Source: Snodgrassella gandavensis
GTDB taxonomy: Bacteria > Pseudomonadota > Gammaproteobacteria > Burkholderiales > Neisseriaceae
Length of the DNA stretch: 38,621 nucleotides
Reading direction: 5' to 3'
NCBI RefSeq assembly: GCF_914768025.1
Contig: NZ_CAJZCE010000020.1
Span: 1-38,621, forward strand
Shown here: positions 1-10,506 of the stretch, in pieces
How the letters are laid out: each line of letters opens with the position of its first letter
How positions within the stretch are numbered: the first letter of the stretch is position 1
Notes under the pieces: generated by a model
Told to the model about the DNA's origin: nothing
The model's input: only the letters and a program-made list of their open reading frames with translations
Database searches by the model: none
Position numbers and translations under genes: made by a program

Positions 1-216
1 TTGTATTTGAGACCTACAACTAAAATTGTAAATGTAAATATCCCTAGTTCCTTTAAGCGTTTGATATCATAGGTTTCCATACCACCATATTTATCCCGCC
101 ATTTATAAAAAGTTGAATTACCGATGCCATATTTACAGCAGAGTTCTTTGACGGGGATACCAGACTTGAGCTTCTTTTAAAATAGCTACGATTTAATGTT
201 CAGTCATCTTGTTCAT
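1..216 (-). pseudogene. Decayed IS3-family transposase orfA remnant
   Basis: Read on the minus strand from an ATG at 216, the sequence gives MNKMTEH and then an in-frame TAA (193-195). After a further frameshift near 170 it continues with KSGIPVKELCCKYGIGNSTFYKWRDKYGGME and then DIKRLKEL. This is the N-terminal helix-turn-helix region of IS3-type OrfA proteins. The reading frame therefore carries at least one nonsense and one frameshift mutation. After KEL the similarity ends and the frame runs into unrelated AT-rich sequence, so the element is probably truncated as well. A G-run followed by tagttaca at 274-288 could be the old terminal inverted repeat, since IS3 ends are typically TG..CA, but no second end is visible. 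No orfB is seen in the window. It is not expected to be active. Confidence 0.75.
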
Positions 217-288
217 GATTAATTCCTCTGTGGGTTAATAAAGAGAATTTTTACTTTGGGGTTGTACTTTATAGGGGGGGTAGTTACA

Positions 289-672
289 TCATGAATATCT
301 ATTAAATTTTCTCATAATTTGAAATACAAATTTTCAAACAATATTTACTCTATTATTAAGTAAACATCTGCTGATATTGCTGTTATGAGAAACGGTTAAT
401 TTGATTGGTTATCTGGTGGTGAAGTAAGTAATCTGTATGGTTTAAGGCTGAAAGCATTTTTATACTGTCTCAAGACGGTGAACCGAAAGCCAATGTACTA
501 TTTTCTCTGATATTTTTCTTCCTACTGTGTGACAAATATGATAAGTTTTGTCTGGGGTATATAGGATTGGTTTTTAGCCAATTGTTTGTTGGTCAGCGGT
601 GATGGTGCGATTATTTTTCTTTAGACGGGATTATTGGGTACACTTGATGCTGTAATAGTAATAGGTAATACA
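289..672. other. Intergenic leader before the PTS cluster
   Basis: This is about 380 bases of AT-rich sequence between the IS remnant and the EIIA gene. I find no convincing ORF, no tRNA-like cloverleaf and no strong terminator. The promoter of the PTS cluster should lie here, but no clear -35/-10 pair stands out. The frame of the EIIA gene stays open upstream to a TTG at 634, which is not favoured as the start. Confidence 0.5.
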
Positions 673-1077
673 ATGATAGGTTTGATGATTGTAACCCATG
701 AGACCGTAGGGCAGGCAAATATGCAGTTGATTCAGCATATTTTTGGTTCTGTGCCTGATAAGGTTTCTCTGATTGGGGTGCGCAGTAGTGATTCGCTTGA
801 GAGCATGCATACAGAAGTAGTAGAAAAGCTGGCTACTCTGGATTATGGCCAAGGTGTGCTGATTCTGACGGATATTTTTGGTGCTACGCCGTGTAATCTG
901 GTATGCCGGTTGATTAAGCGTGACAATGTTATGGTGCTCACCGGACTTAATGCTCCGATGCTGATTAAGGCACTACAAAATTTTGCTAAAGCGGATGATG
1001 TGCATAAATTTGCTGAAGAGGTTAAAGCAGCTGCTATTGCTGGCATTATGACTATTTCTAATCAGGATGAGCTGTGA
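673..1077 (+). CDS. PTS EIIA component, mannose/sorbose (EIIA-Man) family
   Basis: This is a cytoplasmic phosphocarrier of about 134 residues. The N-terminus MIGLMIVTHETVG matches the EIIA-Man fold, and His9 in the VTHE motif corresponds to the phosphorylated histidine of the family. The ORF stays open upstream to a TTG at 634, but the family begins at MIG, so the ATG at 673 is chosen. The stop is separated by one base from the HPr start, so the gene is translationally linked to ptsH and ptsI. No EIIB, EIIC or EIID lies nearby. In betaproteobacteria such orphan EIIA-Man proteins usually belong to a regulatory PTS rather than a sugar transporter. That role is inferred from context; the family call is firm. 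Confidence 0.9.
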   Translation: MIGLMIVTHETVGQANMQLIQHIFGSVPDKVSLIGVRSSDSLESMHTEVVEKLATLDYGQGVLILTDIFGATPCNLVCRLIKRDNVMVLTGLNAPMLIKALQNFAKADDVHKFAEEVKAAAIAGIMTISNQDEL

Positions 1078-1078
1078 C

Positions 1079-1348
1079 ATGATAAAGAAGGAAATTGAGA
1101 TTGTTAACAAGCTTGGTTTGCATGCACGGGCTTCGAACAGGTTTACGCAGGTAGCCAGTCGTTTTCAGTGTGAGGTATGGGTTACACGCAAAGATCGTCG
1201 GGTTAATGGTAAGAGTATTATGGGGCTGATGATGTTGGCTGCTGCTCAGGGTAGTGTAATTGAGCTGGAAACTGACGGTGTGGATGAAAGTCAGGCAATG
1301 CAGGCACTGGTTGAGCTGATTAACAATTATTTTGGTGAAGACGAATAA
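1079..1348 (+). CDS. ptsH: Phosphocarrier protein HPr
   Basis: HPr relays phosphate from enzyme I to EIIA proteins. With the ATG at 1079 the protein is 89 residues. The motif LGLHARAS places the phosphorylatable histidine at His15, and NGKSIMGLM places the regulatory serine at Ser46, both canonical positions. The residue after HAR is Ala rather than the more common Pro, as I recall for Neisseria HPr. Ser46 suggests control by an HPr kinase, but hprK is not in this window. An upstream start at 1067 is possible but would overlap the EIIA gene and displace the HPr numbering. The stop overlaps the ptsI start by one base (TAATG). Confidence 0.95.
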   Translation: MIKKEIEIVNKLGLHARASNRFTQVASRFQCEVWVTRKDRRVNGKSIMGLMMLAAAQGSVIELETDGVDESQAMQALVELINNYFGEDE

Positions 1349-3105
1349 TGTGTATTGTGCTGCATGGCGTGGCAGTAGGTGCTGGGGTAGCAATTGGTCG
1401 AGCCCATCTGGTGGTACGGGGGATGGATGATGTGCCCCATCGTGAGTTGTCGATTGAAGAAATACAAGCAGAAGTTGCCCGTTATGAGCAGGCGATTAAG
1501 ACGACTCGCCGTCAGTTAGAGCAGTTGCGTACAGATATTCCACAAAATGCACCTTCAGAACTGGGTGCGTTTATTTCTCTGCATCTGATGCTGGTTGGGG
1601 ATGTGAGTCTGTCGAGAGAACCTGTTGATATTATTGAGGGGAAATGTGTTAATGCTGAATGGGCATTAAAGTTGCAAACAGATAAGCTGGCGGAACAGTT
1701 TGATGCAATTGAAGATAATTATTTGCGTGCGCGCAAGCAGGATATGTTGCCGGTGGTGGAGCGGATTTTTAAGAATCTGATTGGCCTGTCTACTGAGGTT
1801 GTTAATGAAGCTGAGGATTTTGAAGAAGATACGATTCTGGTTGCTCATGATTTATCACCGGCAGACACGGTTTTTTTCAAAGACAGTCGTATTGCGGCTT
1901 TTGTGACTGATGCTGGTGGGCCAACCAGTCACACGGCAATTCTGGGACGCAGTCTTGATATTCCTTCTGTGATTGCACTGGGCTATGCGCGGGAATTGAT
2001 TAATGAAGATGAGCTGATTATTGTAGATGGTACTATGGGCGTGGTTATTATTGCGCCTGATAATATTATTTTAAAGGAATATCGGCGCCGTTTGCGTGAA
2101 TTCCGTAGTTTGAAGCGGCAATTAAATAAACTGAAAAATACGGCTGCGACTACGCAGGATGGAATCAATATTGAGTTATTGGGCAATATTGAAAGTGCTG
2201 GTGATATTAAAGCATTGAATAATCTAAGTATTGACGGTATTGGGCTGTATCGCAGTGAGTTTTTTTATCTCAACCGTGATGCTTTGCCTACGGAAGATGA
2301 GTTGTATGCAGAGTATGCGGATGTGGTTAAAAAGCTGAAAGGCAAGCCATTAACCATACGTACGATTGATTTGGGGGTGGATAAAAATCCGCGCTGGTTT
2401 GGCCCCAGCAACGCTATGAATCCGGCTTTGGGTTTGACCGGTATCCGTTTGTGTTTGGCAGAGCCGGTGATGTTTCGTACCCAGATGCGGGCAATTATGC
2501 GGGCTGCTGTTCTGGGACCTGTGCGTATGATGTGGCCGATGATTTCTTCGGTGACGGAAATACAGCAGTGTTTAACGCATTTAAATACAGCTAAACAGCA
2601 GCTACGCGACTGTTTTGAAGAGTTTGATGAGAATATTCAGGTTGGTGCAATGGTGGAGATTCCATCGGCTGCGTTAACGATAAATTCCATTCTGAAATTG
2701 ATTGATTTTGTTTCGGTAGGTACGAATGATTTGATTCAATATACGCTGGCGGCTGACCGCAATGATGAAAGTGTGAGTTATTTATATCAGCCGGGGCATC
2801 CTGCGGTATTGAAGTTGCTATTGCATATTATCCGTACTGCGGCACGTTTGAACAAACCGGTGTCAATTTGCGGTGAAATGGCTGGTGATGCTCAGTATAC
2901 GCGGTTGTTGATGGCGATGGGGTTACGCCGTTTTTCGATGAATGCAAATAATATTCTGGCGGTAAAAAATCAGATTATTCAGAGTGATTTGCTGATGCTG
3001 GAAACTGAGGTGCAAAAGATATTACGCAATGATGATCCAGATAAAGCATTAAAGTTGCTGAAAAAATTTAATTCTTCACATGAATTGGCTGATTCTGCGG
3101 ATTGA
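1348..3105 (+). CDS. ptsI: Phosphoenolpyruvate-protein phosphotransferase (PTS enzyme I)
   Basis: Enzyme I autophosphorylates from PEP and passes the phosphate to HPr in the cytoplasm. The 585-residue length is typical (about 575). Three regions are recognisable. The N-terminal HPr-binding and phosphohistidine part contains GGPTSHTAILG with the active His195. A TIM-barrel PEP-binding part contains the GIGLYRSEFFYL motif. Near the C-terminus, SICGEMAGD carries Cys508, the general acid. The ATG overlaps the ptsH stop by one base, so the genes are translationally coupled. The cluster ends at a terminator at 3234-3271. Confidence 0.96.
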   Translation: MCIVLHGVAVGAGVAIGRAHLVVRGMDDVPHRELSIEEIQAEVARYEQAIKTTRRQLEQLRTDIPQNAPSELGAFISLHLMLVGDVSLSREPVDIIEGKCVNAEWALKLQTDKLAEQFDAIEDNYLRARKQDMLPVVERIFKNLIGLSTEVVNEAEDFEEDTILVAHDLSPADTVFFKDSRIAAFVTDAGGPTSHTAILGRSLDIPSVIALGYARELINEDELIIVDGTMGVVIIAPDNIILKEYRRRLREFRSLKRQLNKLKNTAATTQDGINIELLGNIESAGDIKALNNLSIDGIGLYRSEFFYLNRDALPTEDELYAEYADVVKKLKGKPLTIRTIDLGVDKNPRWFGPSNAMNPALGLTGIRLCLAEPVMFRTQMRAIMRAAVLGPVRMMWPMISSVTEIQQCLTHLNTAKQQLRDCFEEFDENIQVGAMVEIPSAALTINSILKLIDFVSVGTNDLIQYTLAADRNDESVSYLYQPGHPAVLKLLLHIIRTAARLNKPVSICGEMAGDAQYTRLLMAMGLRRFSMNANNILAVKNQIIQSDLLMLETEVQKILRNDDPDKALKLLKKFNSSHELADSAD

Positions 3106-3233
3106 TATAAATAGTTTTGTCTGACTTATCACAGTTTAACTGCGTTTAATGATTATATTTTTATAATGAATTCATCAGTATTGTTGTTGCCTGACAGTCA
3201 GTATTGAGTAAGTAGTGTTTTCCCGCAAATTGT

Positions 3234-3271
3234 CCACCGATATTCTCTCCCTTGGTATCGGTGGTTTTTTT
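3234..3271 (+). terminator. Rho-independent terminator after ptsI
   Basis: A 9-bp stem is formed by ccaccgata (3234-3242) and tatcggtgg (3256-3264), with a 13-base loop, followed by seven T residues. It lies about 130 bases after the ptsI stop and before the leuS promoter, closing the PTS cluster. Confidence 0.85.
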
Positions 3272-3409
3272 ATTTGTTTGCTTATATGTTATTGGCATAA
3301 ATTATTGTAATCCGGCTGAATGTGCAGTATGTTATTGCGGTATTGATGTACCAGTTTGGTTAACTGGGAGGCCAGTATGATTAATTGCAGGCTGGTGTCT
3401 TGAGTAAAC

Positions 3410-3418
3410 TGTTATAAT
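3410..3418 (+). promoter_or_regulatory. Candidate extended -10 promoter of leuS
   Basis: The sequence TGTTATAAT is a perfect TGnTATAAT extended -10 element about 35 bases before the leuS start. No good -35 hexamer lies 16-18 bases upstream, which is tolerated for extended -10 promoters. The terminator just upstream supports independent transcription of leuS. Confidence 0.5.
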
Positions 3419-3449
3419 AGTGGTCTATTTTTATACAATAAATTGATGA

Positions 3450-6095
<2,646 letters not shown>

Positions 6096-6112
6096 GTATT
6101 ACCGAGGCTGGG

Positions 6113-6145
6113 AAAAAAAGACATGTTAACAACATGTCTTTTTTT
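6113..6145. terminator. Bidirectional terminator between leuS and gcd
   Basis: An A-rich tract and gacatgtt (6113-6127) pair with aacatgtc and a T-tract (6131-6145) around a three-base loop. The A-run and T-run on either side let it terminate both leuS on the plus strand and the convergent gcd on the minus strand. Confidence 0.85.
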
Positions 6146-6211
6146 GTATGGGTAAGCTTTTGCTGGATTGAGAATACGGACGGTTTATTGGCTGTCCATA
6201 TTAATTAAAGC

Positions 6212-8593
6212 TTAAGGTAGGGTATAAGCAATTAGGTAATCGCCCATTCTGGTACCAAATGAGCTATGGCCACCTGCCATTTGTACTACATATTGTTTGC
6301 CATTAACTGCGTAAGTCATGGGCGTTGCCTGTCCGCCGGCAGGTAAGCGTGCTTCCCATAACAGCTTACCATTGCTGGTGTCGTAGGCACGCAGGTAATC
6401 GTCCTGAGTGGCACTGACAAACATGACATTGCCAGCCGTTGATATTGCACCACCTAAGCCGGGTACGCCGATTTTCAATGGTGGTAATTCAAATAATTTT
6501 GGTAGGCTGTCGCGAATGGTACCGATACGTTTTTTCCACACTACCTGATTACTTTGTAAATCCACTCCGGCAACAAACCCCCATGACGGCTGTTTACAGG
6601 GCAGGCCTAGTGGTGATAGGAAAGGGTTGATTTCCACACCATAGGGAGCACCATACATTGGTTGCATGCCATTTTCGGTACCGGCACCCTGTTTTTGTTG
6701 CGTTCTGTTTGGATTGGTGGGGATCAGGCGGGAAACAAATGGCAGGCCTATCGGATTCATCAATGCAATTTGGCGATCCTGATTGACGGATATGCCACCC
6801 CATTCGAATACACCCAGATTTCCCGGGAAAACCAGTGTGCCGTTTTCAGAAGGTGGGGTATAGATGCCATTATAATTCAGACGTTTAAATTGAATGCGGC
6901 AAATGAGCTGGTCAAACATGGTTGCTCCCCACATATCTTTATCGGTGAGCTTGTCTTTGGGTGACAGGCTCAGCGCTGAAAATGGCTGGGTGGCAGCATA
7001 ATGTTCGCCCTGCGTTGGCTTACCATATTTCAGGGTTTGTGGTACGGGTTTTTCGGTTACCGGTACGATGGGTTGGCCTGTTTCACGATTGAGCACGAAA
7101 ATATTACCAGTCTTGGTGAGGACGTAAATGGCCGGAACCCGTTTGCCCGATGGCAGGGTGAGGTCCATTAATGAAGGTTGTGCCGGTACATCCATATCCC
7201 ATAAATCATGATGGGTGGTCTGATAGTGCCACAGGAGTTTGCCGGTAGAAGCATTCAGTGCCACGATGGAGTTGGCATAACGTTCTTTCAGTTTGTCGCG
7301 ATGGCCACCCCAGATATCGGGTGTCCCTACGCCGGTGGGTACATAAACGATATTGCGTTGCTGGTCGTAGGCCAGAGGCGCCCATGCATTGGGTGAATTA
7401 TGCACGAAAGTGGTGTTTTCGCCCGGCATGGCATTCGGATTTTCGGCACCGGTATCAAACACCCATTTTAATTGACCATTATTGGCATCATAACCGCGTA
7501 TCACGCCTGATGGCTCTTTGGTGGAGAGGTTATCGGTAACTGAACCGCCAATAATAATGGTGCTTGGTGTGACTATAGGTGGTGATGTTGGGTTGTAGCC
7601 ACCCAAAAATGCGTAAGGCATTTTTGCTTGCAGGTTAATTTCTCCCTCAGTGCCGAAGTCTTTACATTTCTGGCCATTATCTGCATTTACGGCAATCAAA
7701 CGACCATCATTGACTGGTAACAGTACTTTTCGCGGGCATATGGTTGATGCTACGGTTTCGCTACTGTTTGCTGTTGTGGCGTCGTAATAGCTGACACCTC
7801 GACAGGTGAGATGCTGAAAGGTTTTGTTACTGCGCAATTTCGGATTAAAGCGCCATAAGCGTTTGCCACTAGTGGCATCTAGTGCGTCCAGAAACTGGTG
7901 TGGTGTACAGATAAATAATTTGTTGCCAATTTTGATTGGGGTAAGTTCGTTGGTGGTTTCGGCTGAGTCATTATCGGTTTTGAAATCACCGGTATGATAA
8001 GTCCAGGCGACTTTGAGCTGATTTACGTTGTTGGTATTAATCTGGGTCAATGGTGAGTAGCGGCTGCCGCTCTGAGTGCGGCCGTAAGCTGGCCAGTCTT
8101 CTGCTGCAATATCATTGGTATCTGCGGCTGGTGTCGGCTGGGTACGTGTAATGGTGCCATTGATCTCTTGCGGGTCGTGATTAATGCTGTAAAGCATGAT
8201 GCCTAGTATGCTAATTAAAACTATGGCAATGGCTGCTTTACTACTGTGTTGTGCAGTTAACTGGCGTGTAGACCAAGGTGATAGTAGCCACAAGCCTAAG
8301 AGAAACAGGATATCAAACCGTGGTGCCAGTGCCCAGAAGTCAGTACCGGATTCCCATAAGCCCCAATCCAGTGTGGCGATGAGTATAGCGGCAAAGTACC
8401 ATAGGCTATTGCTGCAATTGCGCTGATACAGATAAGTGAACAGCCCAAGTGCCAATGCGAGAATAGCGTAAAAAGGTGAACCGCCCAGACAGATTAACCA
8501 GATTCCTCCTATGAGCAGATAGAGTGTAGTCAGCCATAGAATTATTTGGGTAATGATTCTGGCGATGGAGTGAGTTGATTTATGTGTGTTCAT
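6212..8593 (-). CDS. gcd: Membrane-bound PQQ-dependent glucose dehydrogenase
   Basis: This quinoprotein oxidises aldoses such as glucose in the periplasm and passes electrons to ubiquinone. The start at 8593 is preceded by AGAGG at good spacing and gives 793 residues, close to the 796 of E. coli Gcd. A longer ORF to 8659 is less likely. The first ~140 residues contain about five hydrophobic segments (membrane anchor), and the rest is an eight-bladed propeller with repeated W-docking motifs. HHDLWDMD carries Asp466, matching the catalytic Asp466 of E. coli, and TKTGNIFVL carries Lys494, near the PQQ-contacting lysine. PQQ and a divalent metal are required. No pqq synthesis gene is in the window, so cofactor may come from elsewhere on the genome or from outside. 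Confidence 0.95.
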   Translation of the reverse strand: MNTHKSTHSIARIITQIILWLTTLYLLIGGIWLICLGGSPFYAILALALGLFTYLYQRNCSNSLWYFAAILIATLDWGLWESGTDFWALAPRFDILFLLGLWLLSPWSTRQLTAQHSSKAAIAIVLISILGIMLYSINHDPQEINGTITRTQPTPAADTNDIAAEDWPAYGRTQSGSRYSPLTQINTNNVNQLKVAWTYHTGDFKTDNDSAETTNELTPIKIGNKLFICTPHQFLDALDATSGKRLWRFNPKLRSNKTFQHLTCRGVSYYDATTANSSETVASTICPRKVLLPVNDGRLIAVNADNGQKCKDFGTEGEINLQAKMPYAFLGGYNPTSPPIVTPSTIIIGGSVTDNLSTKEPSGVIRGYDANNGQLKWVFDTGAENPNAMPGENTTFVHNSPNAWAPLAYDQQRNIVYVPTGVGTPDIWGGHRDKLKERYANSIVALNASTGKLLWHYQTTHHDLWDMDVPAQPSLMDLTLPSGKRVPAIYVLTKTGNIFVLNRETGQPIVPVTEKPVPQTLKYGKPTQGEHYAATQPFSALSLSPKDKLTDKDMWGATMFDQLICRIQFKRLNYNGIYTPPSENGTLVFPGNLGVFEWGGISVNQDRQIALMNPIGLPFVSRLIPTNPNRTQQKQGAGTENGMQPMYGAPYGVEINPFLSPLGLPCKQPSWGFVAGVDLQSNQVVWKKRIGTIRDSLPKLFELPPLKIGVPGLGGAISTAGNVMFVSATQDDYLRAYDTSNGKLLWEARLPAGGQATPMTYAVNGKQYVVQMAGGHSSFGTRMGDYLIAYTLP

Positions 8594-8644
8594 TATGCCT
8601 CTATAAGTTGATTTTAATAAAAATTTCTTTGCAGTATGGAAATG

Positions 8645-8672
8645 ATTATAGTCAGCCATAATGATTATGCAA
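8645..8672 (-). promoter_or_regulatory. Candidate promoter of gcd
   Basis: On the minus strand a perfect TATAAT (8645-8650) lies 16 bases downstream of TTGCAT (8667-8672, a weak -35 with 3 of 6 consensus bases). The predicted transcript would start near 8638, leaving a leader of about 45 bases before the preferred gcd start at 8593. This also argues against the longer ORF start at 8659, which lies upstream of the predicted transcript start. Confidence 0.4.
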
Positions 8673-9207
8673 ATGTAGGCTTAAATAAATATTAAAAAAT
8701 TAATTATTTTTGCTTGCTTGGTTTTTTATGGTATTAGCAATGGGTTAAATTTTTTATTGCATGTGTGAATTATTGTGCTGTTAACAGATTTTTTTGCTAA
8801 ATATGGCTGCTGAGAACATTAAGGATGTAATGAGAAGCTTTATTTCTTTAAGATATATTTTTCTTTTATTGTTGTACCTGTGTTGTTGTTTCTAAACAAA
8901 ATGATAGTCAGCTGGTTGAAAAGTGTTATTTAAATATGACTATAGGTCTGATTTTATGATTTCTATCATAGTTGTCTATCAGGCTTAGATTTGATCATAA
9001 AGCTGGTAACGTTATGCAAAGCAAAAAGTAAGATGCCTGTCTGGATGATGACAAGGATCATGAGTGTGTCACTTATAAATTAATATGGCATGCATAAATG
9101 GTTTAGGAGGCATGCCTTCCGATAAGTTTTAATGGTAATTTAAATAATAATTATTAAATCTAAAAGTGATATCACGTAATTTAATGCTTTGCATGTAAGC
9201 CAGTTAA
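8673..9207. other. AT-rich intergenic region between gcd and the HxlR gene
   Basis: This stretch is about 530 bases, notably richer in A and T than gcd. No ORF with homology I recognise, no tRNA and no clear terminator were found. An aggaggc sequence precedes an ATG at 9112, but it opens only a five-codon frame. It looks like the left edge of an accessory region. Confidence 0.5.
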
Positions 9208-9549
9208 TTAGAGCAACTCTTTTTCATGTTGTTTCATCCAGTTAGCTATAGAATTGAGGGCTGGTTTTAAAGTTTTACCGAGTTCTGTTATCTGGTATTC
9301 CACTTTTGGTGGTACTTCAGGATATAGTTTTCTGCTAATTAATCCCTTTTGTTCAAATAGCCTTAGTTGTTTTGTTAATTCTTTTTGTGTAATTGGCGAA
9401 ATTGCACGTTTTAGTTCACCAAAACGGATAGGTTCATTCGTGATTATTAAACGGTATAAGATAGGAATCGCCCATTTTCCTGAAATCAGATTGATGAATT
9501 TAACCATGGGGCAGTTAAAATTTTGATCTATATTTTTTTTATTTTGCAT
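9208..9549 (-). CDS. HxlR-family winged-helix transcriptional regulator
   Basis: This is a 113-residue DNA-binding protein. The N-terminal NCPM places a cysteine at residue 13, a position often redox-active in the HxlR/YodB group. Next come GKWAIPILYRLI and the recognition region FGELKRAISPITQKELTKQLRLFEQKGLISRKLY, then a wing with VEYQITELGKTL. The length is usual for the family. It is divergent from a broken short-chain dehydrogenase (9637-10264), the classical arrangement in which an HxlR protein controls a neighbouring oxidoreductase. With that target dead, the regulator may control only itself or distant genes. The inducer cannot be read from sequence. Confidence 0.88.
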   Translation of the reverse strand: MQNKKNIDQNFNCPMVKFINLISGKWAIPILYRLIITNEPIRFGELKRAISPITQKELTKQLRLFEQKGLISRKLYPEVPPKVEYQITELGKTLKPALNSIANWMKQHEKELL

Positions 9550-9580
9550 ATTTATTTTCCAATAGTATCTATTTGGTACC

Positions 9581-9594
9581 TACTTTCATAAGTA
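9581..9594. promoter_or_regulatory. Candidate HxlR operator
   Basis: The palindrome TACTT-tcat-AAGTA lies between the HxlR gene and the divergent dehydrogenase pseudogene, about 30 bases before the regulator start. HxlR-type regulators usually bind short inverted repeats of this sort in the divergent promoter region. The assignment rests only on position and symmetry. Confidence 0.35.
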
Positions 9595-9636
9595 AACTAG
9601 TTAAATTATACTGAGTTTAATTTTGAAAGGGGAAAT

Positions 9637-10264
9637 ATGAAAAGGGTAGAAGGTAAATATGCTCTCGTTACGAGAGCAAGTAGAGGGAGGGCTGGTAACG
9701 GCCAGAGAATTTATAACCGCAGGTGCTGATGTAGCCCTAACCAGTAGAAATAAAAACAGGCTATTAGAAGCTGAAAAAATTAGGGGAAATGTCTGAATAT
9801 TTCAAGGTGATAACTGACTTTGAAGAACAGAAATATCTGGACGCAAAATTAACTGAAATCTGCTCCAGATTAGATGCGGTGTATATCAATGCTGGCTAAT
9901 CCCAGTGCAGTTATTTGGGGTGGTACGGTAAGTACTAAAATCGGCCTGCCACAAAGCGGTATTTATGCGTCAAGTAAAGCGGTTCTCTGTTCATTGGGCA
10001 GAACGCTGTTAGGTGAACTGATATCCAGAAATATTCGTTTCAATTGTCTGATACCAGGTTCAACCGCTACACCAGCGCATATCAATTGACTATGAGGCCG
10101 TAAAGCATGTACTACAGGAAATTAAGAAGTTGGTGCCAATACGGCGTTTGGGTAAAACGATAGTGATAACCAAAGCTGCCGTTTTTCTGGCATCCGATGA
10201 ATCATCTTTTATGCTGGGATCAGAAATGCTTCTAAATGGTGGTGTGAGTAATATTTTGCTATAA
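9637..10264 (+). pseudogene. Broken short-chain dehydrogenase/reductase (SDR)
   Basis: Fragments of one SDR are spread over several frames. The start at 9637, after a gaaagggg ribosome-binding site, gives MKRVEGKYALVTRASRG, the Rossmann N-terminus with its glycine motif damaged. Frameshifts lead to FITAGADVALTSRNKNRLLEAEK-like residues, then VYINAG, then in another frame the catalytic part with SGIYASSKAVLCSLGRTLLGELISRNIRFNCLIPGSTATP. The YxxxK motif is present there (YASSK). The end, MLGSEMLLNGGVSNILL, stops at 10262-10264. Between INAG and the segment before YASSK about 40 residues expected for the family are missing, implying an internal deletion as well as frameshifts. It pairs with the divergent HxlR gene. 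Confidence 0.82.
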
Positions 10265-10506
10265 ATATTAGTCGGTTAGCTAATGAAAAGGCGGTAATAT
10301 CAATTTGCCGCTTATAATCAAGTTATAGGGAGAATGGCGATGGCGCAGCAAAATATCAGCATAAATCGGAAGATGTTTTGCATAGTTGTACTATAAAGAT
10401 AGGCATGTATTTGATTATATGCTTTTAAGATTATTATTTTTACATAATTATAATATTAATGTAAAATTTTGAGAAGTTTAATGGTATCTTGTTTTTGATT
10501 GATTCA

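Noticed and set aside
1-45. CRISPR-repeat-like sequence at the left edge
   Set aside because: Only a single partial copy is visible, with no second repeat and no cas gene in the window.
634-672. Upstream TTG start for the EIIA gene
   Set aside because: The family begins with MIG at 673, and the extra 13 residues have no counterpart.
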